A stretch of 64,000 nucleotides of DNA from Dokdonella_A sp044227025. Lineage in GTDB: Bacteria; Pseudomonadota; Gammaproteobacteria; Xanthomonadales; Rhodanobacteraceae. The notes under the pieces are model-generated. The model did not search any database. It worked only from the letters and a program-made list of their open reading frames with translations, and was not told where the DNA came from. Both the position numbers and the translations under genes were made by a program. Of this stretch, positions 1-9,978 are shown one piece after another. Numbering within the stretch: position 1 is the first letter of the stretch; each line of letters begins with the position of its first letter. The DNA lies in assembly GCF_044227025.1 (NCBI RefSeq), contig NZ_JBGAFX010000002.1, forward strand, positions 496,001-560,000. Reading direction: 5' to 3'.

Positions 1-11
1 CGGAGCCATCC

Positions 12-1868
<1,857 letters not shown>

Positions 1869-1875
1869 GGACGCC

Positions 1876-3291
1876 ATGACCGCATTCAATCGCCGCGACT
1901 TCCTCAAGGGCTGCTGCGTCAGCGCCGTCGCCGCAGGCAGCGGCAGCCGTGCCCATGCCTGGTTCACGCCGCCGCAACTGTTGCCGGCGACCGCGACCAA
2001 CGACACGCTCGTCGTCGTGTTCCTGCGCGGCGCAATGGATGGCCTCAGCCTGCTGCCGCCCGGAGCATCCAGCCCGTACCGCGCCGACTACGAGGTGGCG
2101 CGCCCGAACACGGGCGTGCCGCTCAGCGGGACCGGAGCCGCGCTCGCGCTGAATGGAACCACATGGGCATTGCATCCACGCGCGTCGGGCCTGCGCAACC
2201 TGTATCAGGCCGGACACGCGGCGTTCGTCGTCGCCGCCGGCCAGGTGCGCCCGAACCCGATCGTGCGCAGCCATTTCGAGGCACAGTCCAACCTCGAATT
2301 CGGCGTCGGCGGTGGTGGCAACGGCATCGGCTGGCTCACCCGTCATCTCGTGAGCGGCGGGCTGCCAGCAAACGTGCAGCTGCCGGCGGTGTCGATGGGC
2401 AGCATCACCGCGAACAGCCTGCTCGGCAGCAGCGATGCCATCACGATGAACAGCGGCTCCGACTTCCGTCTCGACACCTTCCACTGGTCGTGGCAGAACG
2501 ACGACGCCGCGCACGGCCTCGTCGGCGGCGTCCAGCGCATGAACGCGTTGTGGGCAGGCAACGCCACCCAGCTCGAACGCGCCGGCGTGGAAACACTCGG
2601 CTCGCTCGCCCTGCTGCGCCCGATCGACTTCAATCCGTACAACGCTAGCAGCCATCCGAACGGCTACCAGCCATCGGGCGGCGCCAACTACACACTCGCG
2701 TACAACGGTGGCTTCGGCGACCAGCTGCGCAACATCGCGCAGATGATCAAGCTCAACCTCGGCTTGCGCGCAGTCACGATCGACCTCGGCAACTGGGACA
2801 CGCATGTCGGCCAGGGCAACCCGGCCAACAGCTACGACTGGTTCGGCAACCAGGTATCGAGCCTTTCAGACGGCCTTTCCGCGTTCTACACCGACCTTTC
2901 CAGCGACGCGTCGGGGAACCTGATGCAACGCGTGAGCGTGATCGTGGTGAGCGAATTCGGCCGGCGCGTGCTCGAAAACGCGAACAGCGGCACCGACCAC
3001 GGCTACGGCAACGTGATGATCGCGCTCGGCGGGGCGGTCAACGGCGGAACCGTGTACGGCAGCTTCCCCGGACTTGCGGGCAGCGCGCTGTACGAAGGCA
3101 CCGATGTCGCGGTCACCACCGATTACCGGCGCGTGATTTCGGAGGCGCTGGTTCGTCGCATGGGGAACCCGAACATCTACTACGCGTTCCCCGGCTACAG
3201 CGGCTATTCCCCGCTCGGCATCTTCCAGGGCCCCGACCTGCCGCCGGAAAACTTCGACCAGATCTTCAAGAACGGATTCGAAACGGCGTGA
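1876..3291 (+). CDS. Tat-exported DUF1501 protein with IFxNGFE tail
   Basis: A 471-residue DUF1501 protein (sulfatase-like fold family, role unknown). The N-terminus NRRDFLKGCCVSAVAAGSGSR is a twin-arginine signal with the RR-x-F-L-K core at residues 5-10, so the protein should be folded before export. Family blocks include LVVVFLRGAMDGLS (about 36-49), GNWDTHVGQGN (about 306-316), a Ser-Glu-Phe-Gly-Arg block near 359 and TDHGYGN (about 373-379). It starts seven bases after the DUF1800 gene and is surely cotranscribed. The last residues, FDQIFKNGFETA, match the endings of three other secreted proteins in this window. DUF1501 does not need such a tail, so it is probably a lineage-specific addition for sorting. 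Confidence 0.92.
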   Translation: MTAFNRRDFLKGCCVSAVAAGSGSRAHAWFTPPQLLPATATNDTLVVVFLRGAMDGLSLLPPGASSPYRADYEVARPNTGVPLSGTGAALALNGTTWALHPRASGLRNLYQAGHAAFVVAAGQVRPNPIVRSHFEAQSNLEFGVGGGGNGIGWLTRHLVSGGLPANVQLPAVSMGSITANSLLGSSDAITMNSGSDFRLDTFHWSWQNDDAAHGLVGGVQRMNALWAGNATQLERAGVETLGSLALLRPIDFNPYNASSHPNGYQPSGGANYTLAYNGGFGDQLRNIAQMIKLNLGLRAVTIDLGNWDTHVGQGNPANSYDWFGNQVSSLSDGLSAFYTDLSSDASGNLMQRVSVIVVSEFGRRVLENANSGTDHGYGNVMIALGGAVNGGTVYGSFPGLAGSALYEGTDVAVTTDYRRVISEALVRRMGNPNIYYAFPGYSGYSPLGIFQGPDLPPENFDQIFKNGFETA

Positions 3292-3306
3292 GGGCCGGGG
3301 CTGAAC

Positions 3307-3333
3307 AGCATCGCGCCTGAAGGCGCTCCTGCC
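3307..3333. repeat. REP-like element, single degenerate copy
   Basis: The sequence AGCATCGCGCCTGAAGGCGC followed by TCCTGCC can form a stem (GCGCCT/AGGCGC). It resembles one half of the REP pair at 9830-9888 and the copies at 62975-63112. It lies 15 bases after the DUF1501 stop and may also act as a transcript-end structure. Confidence 0.5.
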
Positions 3334-3409
3334 GCCTACGGATGCGCCCCTGCGCGCACGGGGCGCTCGCTGTTCCGGCAGATGCTCCGCTGGTTCCGCA
3401 GGGACGCGC

Positions 3410-3417
3410 TATACAAT
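3410..3417 (+). promoter_or_regulatory. -10 box placed for a leaderless transcript
   Basis: TATACAAT (core TACAAT at 3412-3417) ends seven bases before the ATG at 3425, and no purine-rich ribosome-binding site lies between. Transcription would start at or next to the A of the start codon. Similar arrangements occur at 28967 and 29496. Confidence 0.5.
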
Positions 3418-3424
3418 CGCCGCG

Positions 3425-4204
3425 ATGATCCTGCGCCTGCTCCCTGCCCTGCTGCTCGCCAGCTGCACGTCGGCGGTGTCCGCGCGTACCGTCTATCGCT
3501 GCGTGCGCGACGGCACCGTCAGTCTCGCGACCGCGCCGGAGCCCGGCTCGCAGTGCTTCGCCAGGGAACTCGACGACAACGCCGCCGCATTGCCAAACCT
3601 GTGGGGCGCGATGGGTGTGTTCCAGGGCACGCTGTACCAGCGCACGCAGGACGGCAAGACCGTATACAGCACGCGCAACCTGCCCGGCTCGACGCGCGTG
3701 CTCGGCTTCAGCGTGGCGACACCGGCCGGTTCACCCGCGCATGCCGGACTCGGCAAGGTCGGTGCGCCGCGAATGGATGCGTTCCCGCGCGAGTTCAAGG
3801 CCGTCGCGAAGAAGACCGGCGTCGATGAAGCCTGGCTGCGCGCGATCGCACACGCCGAGAGCTACTTCGATGACCACGCCCTGTCCGACAAGGGCGCGCG
3901 CGGCGTGATGCAGCTGATGCCGGAAACGATCTCCGACTACGGTGTGAAGGACCCGTTCTCCGCGAAGGAGTCGATCCTCGCCGGCGCGAAATTGCTGAAG
4001 TCACTCGACACGCGCTACGAAGGCGACCGCACGCTCGCCGCCGCCGCCTACAACGCCGGCGTCGGCGCGGTCGCGCAATATTCCGGTGTACCGCCGTATG
4101 CGGAGACGCAGGAATACGTGGTCAAGGTGCAAGCGCTGTATGCGCGCTACCGCAAGGCGATGGGCCTGAAGGCGTTGCCGTCGCAGCTGCAACCGGCGCA
4201 GTAG
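3425..4204 (+). CDS. Periplasmic lytic transglycosylase (SLT domain)
   Basis: A 259-residue peptidoglycan-cleaving enzyme. Residues 1-20 form a signal peptide (RLLPALLLASCTSAVSAR). Residues 21-115 form a DUF4124-like region that begins TVYRCVRDGTVSL and holds a second YQRTQDGKTVYST stretch. The SLT domain runs from about 118 to 250. The catalytic Glu is in AHAESYFDDHALS (about residue 142), followed by GARGVMQLMPET (about 158-169) and AAAAYNAGVGAV (about 205-216), the classical SLT motifs. The domain order resembles the small MltE/Slt-type enzymes of Lysobacterales. The likely promoter sits directly on the start codon. A lipidated form is unlikely because the LLASC sequence is followed by a standard Ala-x-Ala-like cleavage site. 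Confidence 0.9.
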   Translation: MILRLLPALLLASCTSAVSARTVYRCVRDGTVSLATAPEPGSQCFARELDDNAAALPNLWGAMGVFQGTLYQRTQDGKTVYSTRNLPGSTRVLGFSVATPAGSPAHAGLGKVGAPRMDAFPREFKAVAKKTGVDEAWLRAIAHAESYFDDHALSDKGARGVMQLMPETISDYGVKDPFSAKESILAGAKLLKSLDTRYEGDRTLAAAAYNAGVGAVAQYSGVPPYAETQEYVVKVQALYARYRKAMGLKALPSQLQPAQ

Positions 4205-4248
4205 CGCGATTCCTCCACGCGCGATCTCCTCCCGCTTGCGCGGTGTTC

Positions 4249-4415
4249 CCCCTCTCCCGCTTGCGGGAGACGGTTGGGGTGAGGGGAAGCGTGCGAAAGC
4301 GTTTGAAGTGGCCTGAGGAATGCGTAGCGGCCGACAAGGACAGCACCATAGGATGCCTTCGCACGCTTCCCCTCACCCGCGCCTGCGGCGCGACCTCTCC
4401 CGCAAGCGGGAGAGG
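4249..4415. repeat. Long inverted repeat with two nested hairpins
   Basis: The left arm (4249-4297) contains CCCCTCTCCCGCTTGCGGGA and GGGGTGAGGGGAAGCGTGCG. The right arm (4358-4415) contains the complement of both, TTCGCACGCTTCCCCTCACC and CTCTCCCGCAAGCGGGAGAG. Each arm can also fold alone through CTCCCGC/GCGGGAG. The element fills most of the roughly 310-base gap between the transglycosylase and methyltransferase genes. An open frame across it (4243-4503) is repeat sequence and is not annotated as a gene. Confidence 0.75.
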
Positions 4416-4480
4416 TGACCGCATTCCTCCAAACGGGGGAGGTGATCGCGCAGGCGGGCGAGAGGCATCCACCGGCCTGC

Positions 4481-4486
4481 TAGAAT
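4481..4486 (+). promoter_or_regulatory. -10 box TAGAAT for the methyltransferase gene
   Basis: TAGAAT followed by CGCCG, the same layout seen upstream of several genes in this window. It would give a leader of about 20 bases to the ATG at 4515. Confidence 0.4.
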
Positions 4487-4514
4487 CGCCGCCTTCCCTG
4501 TGACCGATCCTCCC

Positions 4515-5270
4515 ATGAGCGCCGACGAACAACGCCTCCTCGACAAGACCTGGTTCTACCGCTTCAAGCTGCCGAGCGGGCGCATCACGAACACCTACGA
4601 CGGCGGCGCGCTCGACCAGATCCACGAGAGCCGCCTCGCGATGCTGAAGCAGGTCGTCGAGCAGCGCTTCGGCCCCTCGCTCGCCGGCCATGATGCGATC
4701 GACATCGCCTGCCACCAAGGCTGGTTCTCGACCAAGCTGCTGGAGTGGAACGCCGACCGCGTGCTCGCCGTCGACGCGCGCACCGAACACGTCGCCGACA
4801 CCACCTTCGTGCGCGACACGCTCGGCCTGTCGAAGCTCTCTGTGCTGCAATCGGACGTGCACGCGCTCGACCAGCGCGGCCTCGGCCAGTTCGACCTCGT
4901 GCTCATGCTCGGCCTCATCTACCACCTCGAGAACCCGATCGGCGCCCTGCGCCAGGCGCGCGCGCTCACGCGCCACATGTGCGTCGTCGAAACGCAGGTC
5001 GTGCCCGGCATGAGCGGCATGGTCGACTACGGCAGCTACCGCTTCGTGCGTCCGCTCAAGGGTTCGTTCGGCATCATCGACGAAACCGACGATACCCACG
5101 GGCCTGAAGCGAGCACGACCGGCATCTGCCTCGTGCCAAGCCTCGAAGCGCTGTTCTGGATCATGCGCAAGGTCGGCTTCTCGCGCGTCGAGCTCGTGCC
5201 GCCGCCCGCCGACGGCTACGAACAGCTCGTGCACGGCAAGCGCGTGATGGTCGCCGGCTACGTCGACTGA
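4515..5270 (+). CDS. SAM-dependent methyltransferase, CmoB/DUF1698-like
   Basis: A 251-residue class I methyltransferase. The SAM-binding region begins with AIDIACHQGWFS (motif I, about residues 60-71), followed by VLAVDARTEHV (about 84-94) and FDLVLMLGLIYHLENP (about 124-139). The HLENP ending resembles CmoB and the DUF1698 group. The substrate is unknown; the CmoB relation suggests a small carbon transfer onto a nucleic acid or small molecule but does not prove it. A GTG at 4500 in frame would add five residues; the ATG is chosen because it leaves a normal leader after TAGAAT at 4481. The next two genes follow on the same strand but encode unrecognised proteins. Confidence 0.8.
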   Translation: MSADEQRLLDKTWFYRFKLPSGRITNTYDGGALDQIHESRLAMLKQVVEQRFGPSLAGHDAIDIACHQGWFSTKLLEWNADRVLAVDARTEHVADTTFVRDTLGLSKLSVLQSDVHALDQRGLGQFDLVLMLGLIYHLENPIGALRQARALTRHMCVVETQVVPGMSGMVDYGSYRFVRPLKGSFGIIDETDDTHGPEASTTGICLVPSLEALFWIMRKVGFSRVELVPPPADGYEQLVHGKRVMVAGYVD

Positions 5271-5301
5271 GCTGACTCCAAGCAAGCAAGTGGATTGCCT
5301 T

Positions 5302-5739
5302 ATGGAACTGATCATCTCGGGGCGGTCAGAGGGTCTCGCCGCGGCCTCGGCCATCAATGACTTCTTCATCAGGGAAGGCACGGCAATGTACGTGCTGCAA
5401 ACCCATTTGAAGTTGCTACAGATGCCATCGCTTCCGTTCCACGCACTCGGCATATATATCGAGGCATTGGACCACACGAAGCCGTCGAGCAGCCCCATCA
5501 CCGTACAGCCGCAGAAAAAGCTCGTCGGCTCCCGCTCCGGCCAGTCGCAGAAGATGTACGAACTCACGATCGGCAACGGCTACTACCAGCTCGATGCACC
5601 AGCGCGCCGCGCGGCGATCTGCAGTGCGTTCGTCTCGATCGCCGAGAGCCTCGACGCCGAGTTTCCTTCAGCAGATGGTCGCGCGCTTGCGGATCGGATT
5701 CGCAGCGTCGCCCAGACCAATGCAGCCGTTGTGGCCTGA
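5302..5739 (+). CDS. Hypothetical protein
   Basis: A 145-residue soluble protein that I do not recognise. It has no signal peptide or membrane segment. The sequence reads as mixed alpha/beta, with a predicted strand near ITVQPQKKLVGS and helices at ARRAAICSAFVSIAESL and ADRIRSVAQ at the C-terminus. A GTG at 5290 would add four residues; neither start has a strong ribosome-binding site. It is followed after 54 bases by another unrecognised gene on the same strand, and the two may form a unit. Codon third positions are less biased to G/C than in neighbours, which hints weakly at later acquisition. Confidence 0.6.
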   Translation: MELIISGRSEGLAAASAINDFFIREGTAMYVLQTHLKLLQMPSLPFHALGIYIEALDHTKPSSSPITVQPQKKLVGSRSGQSQKMYELTIGNGYYQLDAPARRAAICSAFVSIAESLDAEFPSADGRALADRIRSVAQTNAAVVA

Positions 5740-5793
5740 CTGCTCGCAAGCGGCCGAATAATTCCTTCGCCCCTTTTTCTCTTCCACATCGCC

Positions 5794-6270
5794 ATGACAC
5801 ATTCCATGCATCTCGTCTTCACCAAAGGCTCCGGCAAGCACGACCGAATGGATGTGATGCGCGACGACGTCGTGTCCGAAAGCATCGAGTGTCCGAAGCA
5901 AGGCATCATTCCGCACGACATGGTGCACTACGCGGTCGAGAGCATGCTGCACAAGCGCGGTTTCGTCGGGCGCGTGCTCGAAGGCGAAGCGGCCACGTTC
6001 CAGATGCAGGCCGAGGCCGAGAGTGACGGTGTCGAGCGCCTCGTCGAAGTGTTCCAGGCCGACGGCTGGTCAGGCTGGAATACCGCACCCGCCGACATGC
6101 TCGACCTCTACCAGGTCACCTGCAAGGCGCGCCAATGCGAGCCGCTGAACGTCGGCGAAGACGATATCGGCGCGGTGCGGCGGCGGATACTGGATCTGAC
6201 GGCGCAGTGGCAAGCCGTGCCCGTGGGCAAGTCGCTCGCGGTGGGATTCGAAGACGGGGGCGCGGCCTGA
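5794..6270 (+). CDS. Hypothetical protein
   Basis: A 158-residue soluble protein. It opens with MHLVFTKGSGKHDRMDVMR and has the segment IIPHDMVHYAVESMLHKRGFVG (first 20 residues from about 39), which looks like a conserved helical core with a His pair. No transmembrane segment or signal is visible. I do not recognise the family. It lies 54 bases downstream of another hypothetical gene and 56 bases upstream of a secreted protein gene. No operon evidence beyond shared strand and close spacing. Confidence 0.65.
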   Translation: MTHSMHLVFTKGSGKHDRMDVMRDDVVSESIECPKQGIIPHDMVHYAVESMLHKRGFVGRVLEGEAATFQMQAEAESDGVERLVEVFQADGWSGWNTAPADMLDLYQVTCKARQCEPLNVGEDDIGAVRRRILDLTAQWQAVPVGKSLAVGFEDGGAA

Positions 6271-6326
6271 TTTGCGCCGAACGCGCTGGGATGGCAATCC
6301 GTTTCTGGACAATACGGAGCTGCACG

Positions 6327-6833
6327 ATGATCAAGAATACGGCGACACCCAATGCGCTCGTTCTGATCGCAATCGCCGCCCTGCTCTTGCCATGGGCCGC
6401 CATCGCACAGCAATCCACGCCTCCCCCGGCTGTCGTCGACAATCCGGACGCAAGGCCTCCGATGACCCAGGCGGATCTGCAGATCGTGCAGCGTGCTCGC
6501 GCGTTGCTGGCGTCGCCGTCGAAATGGAATCGCGCCGACAACCGCAAGTGTCCCGACGGCGCGAAGACGCTTAGCCTGTATTGCGCGCTCGAGACGGCGA
6601 CCACCGAGGTCGGAAAGACATTCGAGCATCGCGGCGCCGCGCTGCAGGAAGTCCGCTTCGTCATCGACGAGATCGCGGCCGACCGGAATTACGACCATCG
6701 GCTGATGGACTACAACAACGATCCGACCACATCGTTCGCCGATATCCAGGACGTGCTGCGGATCACCGAGAACCTGATCCGGTTGCGGTTGAAAGGAGGC
6801 GCCACGCGAACGGCTGCGCCAGCTCATCGATGA
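6327..6833 (+). CDS. Secreted hypothetical protein
   Basis: A 168-residue protein with a Sec signal peptide (VLIAIAALLLPWAAIAQ, about residues 11-27, cleavage near AIA-QQ). The mature part is mainly helical and contains two Cys (about 75 and 86, in KCPDGAKTLSLYCALE) that could form a disulphide in the periplasm. The start at 6327 is chosen because it gives an intact signal peptide and has GGAG at 6316-6319, seven bases upstream; a longer frame from 6135 overlaps the previous gene. Its stop overlaps the start region of the next gene, a lipoprotein, so the two are likely cotranscribed. Function unknown. Confidence 0.7.
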   Translation: MIKNTATPNALVLIAIAALLLPWAAIAQQSTPPPAVVDNPDARPPMTQADLQIVQRARALLASPSKWNRADNRKCPDGAKTLSLYCALETATTEVGKTFEHRGAALQEVRFVIDEIAADRNYDHRLMDYNNDPTTSFADIQDVLRITENLIRLRLKGGATRTAAPAHR

Positions 6834-7459
6834 TGGATCTTCGTCGCCCGATGGTCGGATTCATGCGCACATGCACGCTGCCATGCCTGGCTTTCTGGAT
6901 CGCAACCTTGCTCGGGGCATGCGCGAGCGTGGAGCGCGGAGTGCTCCCGAAATCGTGCAGCGGCGTACCGGGCGACCAGCGGGTGCCGAGTGGAGGTGAT
7001 GCCCCCGCGCCCGCGACGCACGGCCCCGCGGCTACGGGAAAGCTGGTGGAACTCACGGCGATCGCGCGTCCCGCGACCAGCGAGGTCATCCCGTTGCTCT
7101 ATGTCTACGACGACCACGGCGTGAACGTGACTGAAGGGCACCCACTCGCCCGGATGCTCATGGCCCCTGCGTTCCGCAAGGTCGAGCGCGAGGCGTACTG
7201 GGGTGAAGTCTCTGGTGGCGGTTATTACCGGGTTCCATGGCTGGACGCCTGCTCGCAGGCATCGATGCTGCGCGATCCGCTGTTGTTTCGCGCGCCCGCG
7301 GGCGGCCTGCTGTTCGTGCAGTACCTGTCGCCGATCTGCAGCGAATGCACGAGTATCGCCACGGCCATCCACGGCGTCATCAACGCCAATCCGGCGCTGC
7401 CGGTGCGATGGGTGCGCATCAGCGTTCCGCCGGAAATCGGCAGCCTGCAGGGCGGCTGA
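6830..7459 (+). CDS. Putative lipoprotein with a CxxC motif
   Basis: Up to 209 residues from the first ATG; ATGs at 6851 and 6863 are also possible and fit the signal peptide better. The segment CLAFWIATLLGACAS has a lipobox (LGAC, Cys near residue 32 from 6830), so the protein should be lipid-anchored. The C-terminal part has LLFVQYLSPICSECTSI, which resembles a beta strand leading into a redox CxxC as in thioredoxin folds, but the region after it is shorter than a thioredoxin domain. It overlaps the preceding secreted protein gene and is probably translated with it. Function unknown; a periplasmic thiol role is only a guess. Confidence 0.6.
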   Translation: MMDLRRPMVGFMRTCTLPCLAFWIATLLGACASVERGVLPKSCSGVPGDQRVPSGGDAPAPATHGPAATGKLVELTAIARPATSEVIPLLYVYDDHGVNVTEGHPLARMLMAPAFRKVEREAYWGEVSGGGYYRVPWLDACSQASMLRDPLLFRAPAGGLLFVQYLSPICSECTSIATAIHGVINANPALPVRWVRISVPPEIGSLQGG

Positions 7460-7612
7460 CGCCCGGCCGGATACGCGGCGCCATCCTGCCGCGATCGCGG
7501 CGCGGGCGATTCGCGACGACCTTGTTACTCGTCCTTTCACGAATGACGCGATAGATTGTCGCCGCTCCGGCAACGCGCCCTTCCACTGCCGATACCTATA
7601 AGGATCACGACG

Positions 7613-7963
7613 ATGACCACCTACACCGGAAGCTGCCACTGCGGAAACGTCGCCTTCGAAGTCGACGGCGAGATCGACAGCGGGCTCGCCTGCAACTGCT
7701 CCATCTGCTCGCGCAAGGCGTCGCTGCTGTGGTTCGTGCCGCGCGAGAACCTGCGCCTCAAGACGCCGGAAGACGGGGCGAAGACCTACGAGTTCAACAA
7801 GCACGCGATCAAGCATCGCTTCTGCCCCGAGTGCGGAATCCATCCCTATGCCGAGGCGAAGAACAAGCAGGGCGAGCCGATGGCGGCGATCAACCTGCGC
7901 TGCATCGAGGACCTGGATCTGTCGAAGGTGCCGGTCAAGCACTTCGACGGCAAGGCGCTCTGA
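7613..7963 (+). CDS. GFA family (CENP-V/GFA domain) zinc protein
   Basis: A 116-residue GFA-domain protein. Members bind zinc and include the glutathione-dependent formaldehyde-activating enzyme, but most have no proven activity. The Cys ligands are plain: CHCG (about residues 8-11), CNCSIC (about 27-32) and FCPECG (about 69-74). The start at 7613 is chosen because AGGA at 7601-7604 lies eight bases upstream and because the zinc motif begins right after it. The upstream 150 bases hold no gene. It stands alone, between a lipoprotein gene and a secreted lyase gene. Calling it a formaldehyde enzyme would go beyond the evidence. Confidence 0.85.
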   Translation: MTTYTGSCHCGNVAFEVDGEIDSGLACNCSICSRKASLLWFVPRENLRLKTPEDGAKTYEFNKHAIKHRFCPECGIHPYAEAKNKQGEPMAAINLRCIEDLDLSKVPVKHFDGKAL

Positions 7964-8066
7964 CGCGGAGCCGGACACCCCCGTATACGGCGCGCGTGTC
8001 GCATTTCGCAATACTTCGGCGTTCTGCAGCGTAGGATGCGCCCGCATCGCATCGGGGGAGTTGCAC

Positions 8067-9782
8067 ATGAGATCCACCATCCATGGCTGGCGCCGCGCCG
8101 CGCTGGCCACGTTGCTGTCCGCAGGCTCGGCACAAGCGGCGATCGTCGTCGACCTGTCCTACGTCAGCCAGGCATCTCCCGAGTTCCAGCGCTTCAAGGC
8201 ATTCGTGGATGCGCAGATTGCCGGCCAGAACCCCTACGGTTTCTCCGCAGCCGACGCCGCCTACATGTACAAGATCACCGGCCAGGCGCAGTACGCGACG
8301 CTGGCCGTGCAGACCGTCGATGCACAGGTCACCGAGGCCGAGGCCGCAATTGCCAACGGCGATGCCCCGCCGATCGCGGGTGACCAGTACCTCGACGTCG
8401 GCCCGCTGATCGAGGACGTCGCGCTCACCTACGACTGGTGCGCGACGCACGTCTCGCCGACCCAGCACACGCGCTGGGCCGCGTATGCGGAACAGGCGGT
8501 ATGGAACGTCTGGAACAACAACCAGGCGCAATGGGGCGGGCACTCGCATCCTTGGCCGGGCTGGGGTGTCGACGATCCGGCGAACAACTACCACTACAGT
8601 TTCCTGCGCGCGACGATGTACTGGGGCCTTGCGTCCAACAGCGCGACCTGGAAGAACCTGCTGACCAACGACAAGTGGCCGGAACAGCTTGCCTACACCG
8701 CGACGATCCCGGGTGGCGGCAGCCAGGAAGGGACCGCGTATGGCCTGTCGCACGGTACGCTGTTCATGCTCTATCGCATCTGGCACGACTCGATGGCAGC
8801 CGATGTGGGCAATTTGAATGCGCACGTCAAGGACAGCATCGCGTGGTGGATCCATTCGACCGTGCCGACGCTCGACCGCGTCGCGCCGATCGGCGACCAG
8901 GCGCGCGTGTCCGAGCCGGTCATCTACGATTACCACCGCCACCTCGTGCTGGAAGCGCGCAAGGTGACCACGGATGCGACCGCGCAGGCGAACGCGTCGT
9001 GGTGGTTGCACAACATCTCCGACCAGGACATGGAGAGTGGGTTCAACGCGCGCCACAACCTGCTGCCCGCCGGGCCGGCCGGAACCCCACCGGCGCAGCT
9101 CGTCTACCACGCGACCGGCACCGGCCAGCTGTTCGCGCGCACCGGCTGGGACACCGGTGCGATGTGGCTCGCGTTCTCGGCCGGACCGTACGTGCAGAGC
9201 CACGCGCACCAGGAACAGGGCGCGTTCACGCTGTTCCAGGGTGACTGGCTCGCAGCGACCGAGAACATGTGGACGCACAGTGGCATCCAGCAGGGCACCG
9301 ATACCAACAACGTCGTACGCTTCGACCACAACGGCACGACCATTCCCCAGCACGAAGGCACGACGTCGTCGATGACGGTGACGCCGGGCGCCGGCGGCTC
9401 CGTCCACGCCGTGGCGAACCTCACGCCGGCCTACGACGGTGATGCATCGGTCACCTCGTGGCAGCGCACGCTCGATTTCGCGAATCGCAAGCTGACCGTC
9501 AGCGACGCGTTCGCACTCGGCGCCGGCACCACGGCGACGTTCCAGGTGAACACGCCGGTGCATCCGGTCATCAACGGTCTCACCGCGACGGCCGGACAAC
9601 TCAAGATCCGCGTGATCTCGCCGGCGAACGCGACCTTGACTGCGCTCGACTGGACCACGCAGAGCGACGCGAACGAGACGTTCAATTCGGGCTGGCGCCT
9701 CGACGTGCACGGTGGCACGACCGGCTACGTGGTCGAACTCAGCGCGGGCGATACGATCTTCGCGAACGGCTTCGAGCAGTAA
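8067..9782 (+). CDS. Secreted heparinase II/III-like polysaccharide lyase with IFxNGFE tail
   Basis: A 571-residue exported protein. The signal peptide spans residues 1-24 (WRRAALATLLSAGSAQA). An alpha-helical region follows (about 30-330, with YHYSFLRATMYWGLAS), then a beta-sandwich part with FARTGWDTGAMWLAFSAGP (about 353-371) and HAHQEQGAFTLFQGDWLA (about 376-393). This is the usual layout of heparinase II/III lyases, which cut acidic polysaccharides. The exact substrate cannot be read from sequence. The start has GGGGGAG at 8054-8060, six bases upstream. The protein ends GDTIFANGFEQ, the shared tail also found on the DUF1501, M64 and delta-60 proteins. Confidence 0.8.
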   Translation: MRSTIHGWRRAALATLLSAGSAQAAIVVDLSYVSQASPEFQRFKAFVDAQIAGQNPYGFSAADAAYMYKITGQAQYATLAVQTVDAQVTEAEAAIANGDAPPIAGDQYLDVGPLIEDVALTYDWCATHVSPTQHTRWAAYAEQAVWNVWNNNQAQWGGHSHPWPGWGVDDPANNYHYSFLRATMYWGLASNSATWKNLLTNDKWPEQLAYTATIPGGGSQEGTAYGLSHGTLFMLYRIWHDSMAADVGNLNAHVKDSIAWWIHSTVPTLDRVAPIGDQARVSEPVIYDYHRHLVLEARKVTTDATAQANASWWLHNISDQDMESGFNARHNLLPAGPAGTPPAQLVYHATGTGQLFARTGWDTGAMWLAFSAGPYVQSHAHQEQGAFTLFQGDWLAATENMWTHSGIQQGTDTNNVVRFDHNGTTIPQHEGTTSSMTVTPGAGGSVHAVANLTPAYDGDASVTSWQRTLDFANRKLTVSDAFALGAGTTATFQVNTPVHPVINGLTATAGQLKIRVISPANATLTALDWTTQSDANETFNSGWRLDVHGGTTGYVVELSAGDTIFANGFEQ

Positions 9783-9829
9783 TCCTCGACGATTCCGCCC
9801 TCCCGCTATGGGAGCGCGGGAATGCAGAG

Positions 9830-9888
9830 CATCGCGCCTTCCGCCGCTCCCACAGAATCCGCTCTTGTGGGAGCGCCGGAAGGCGATG
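9830..9888. repeat. REP pair in opposite orientation (REPIN-like)
   Basis: CATCGCGCCTTCCGCCGCTC plus CCAC (9830-9853) faces GTGGGAGCGCCGGAAGGCGA plus TG (9867-9888), its near-perfect inverse complement, across a 13-base loop. The half unit matches the copies at 62975-63112. Such pairs are moved by RAYT transposases encoded elsewhere; none is in this window. Confidence 0.8.
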
Positions 9889-9978
9889 CCCTGCTTCGAT
9901 TCGAGCAGAACGCCCGGCTGAGCCCCCGAGGTCCTGCGTGGGCTAAAATCGCACATCCCGATCTGGAAGCCGCGTGCG

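Noticed and set aside
4243..4503. 86-residue open frame in the 4.2-4.5 kb gap
   Set aside because: It translates the inverted-repeat element; no ribosome-binding site or natural protein composition.
7935..9956. Antisense frame of 673 residues over the heparinase-like gene
   Set aside because: Shadow frame of low complexity; the sense protein has a signal peptide, the catalytic layout and a good ribosome-binding site.
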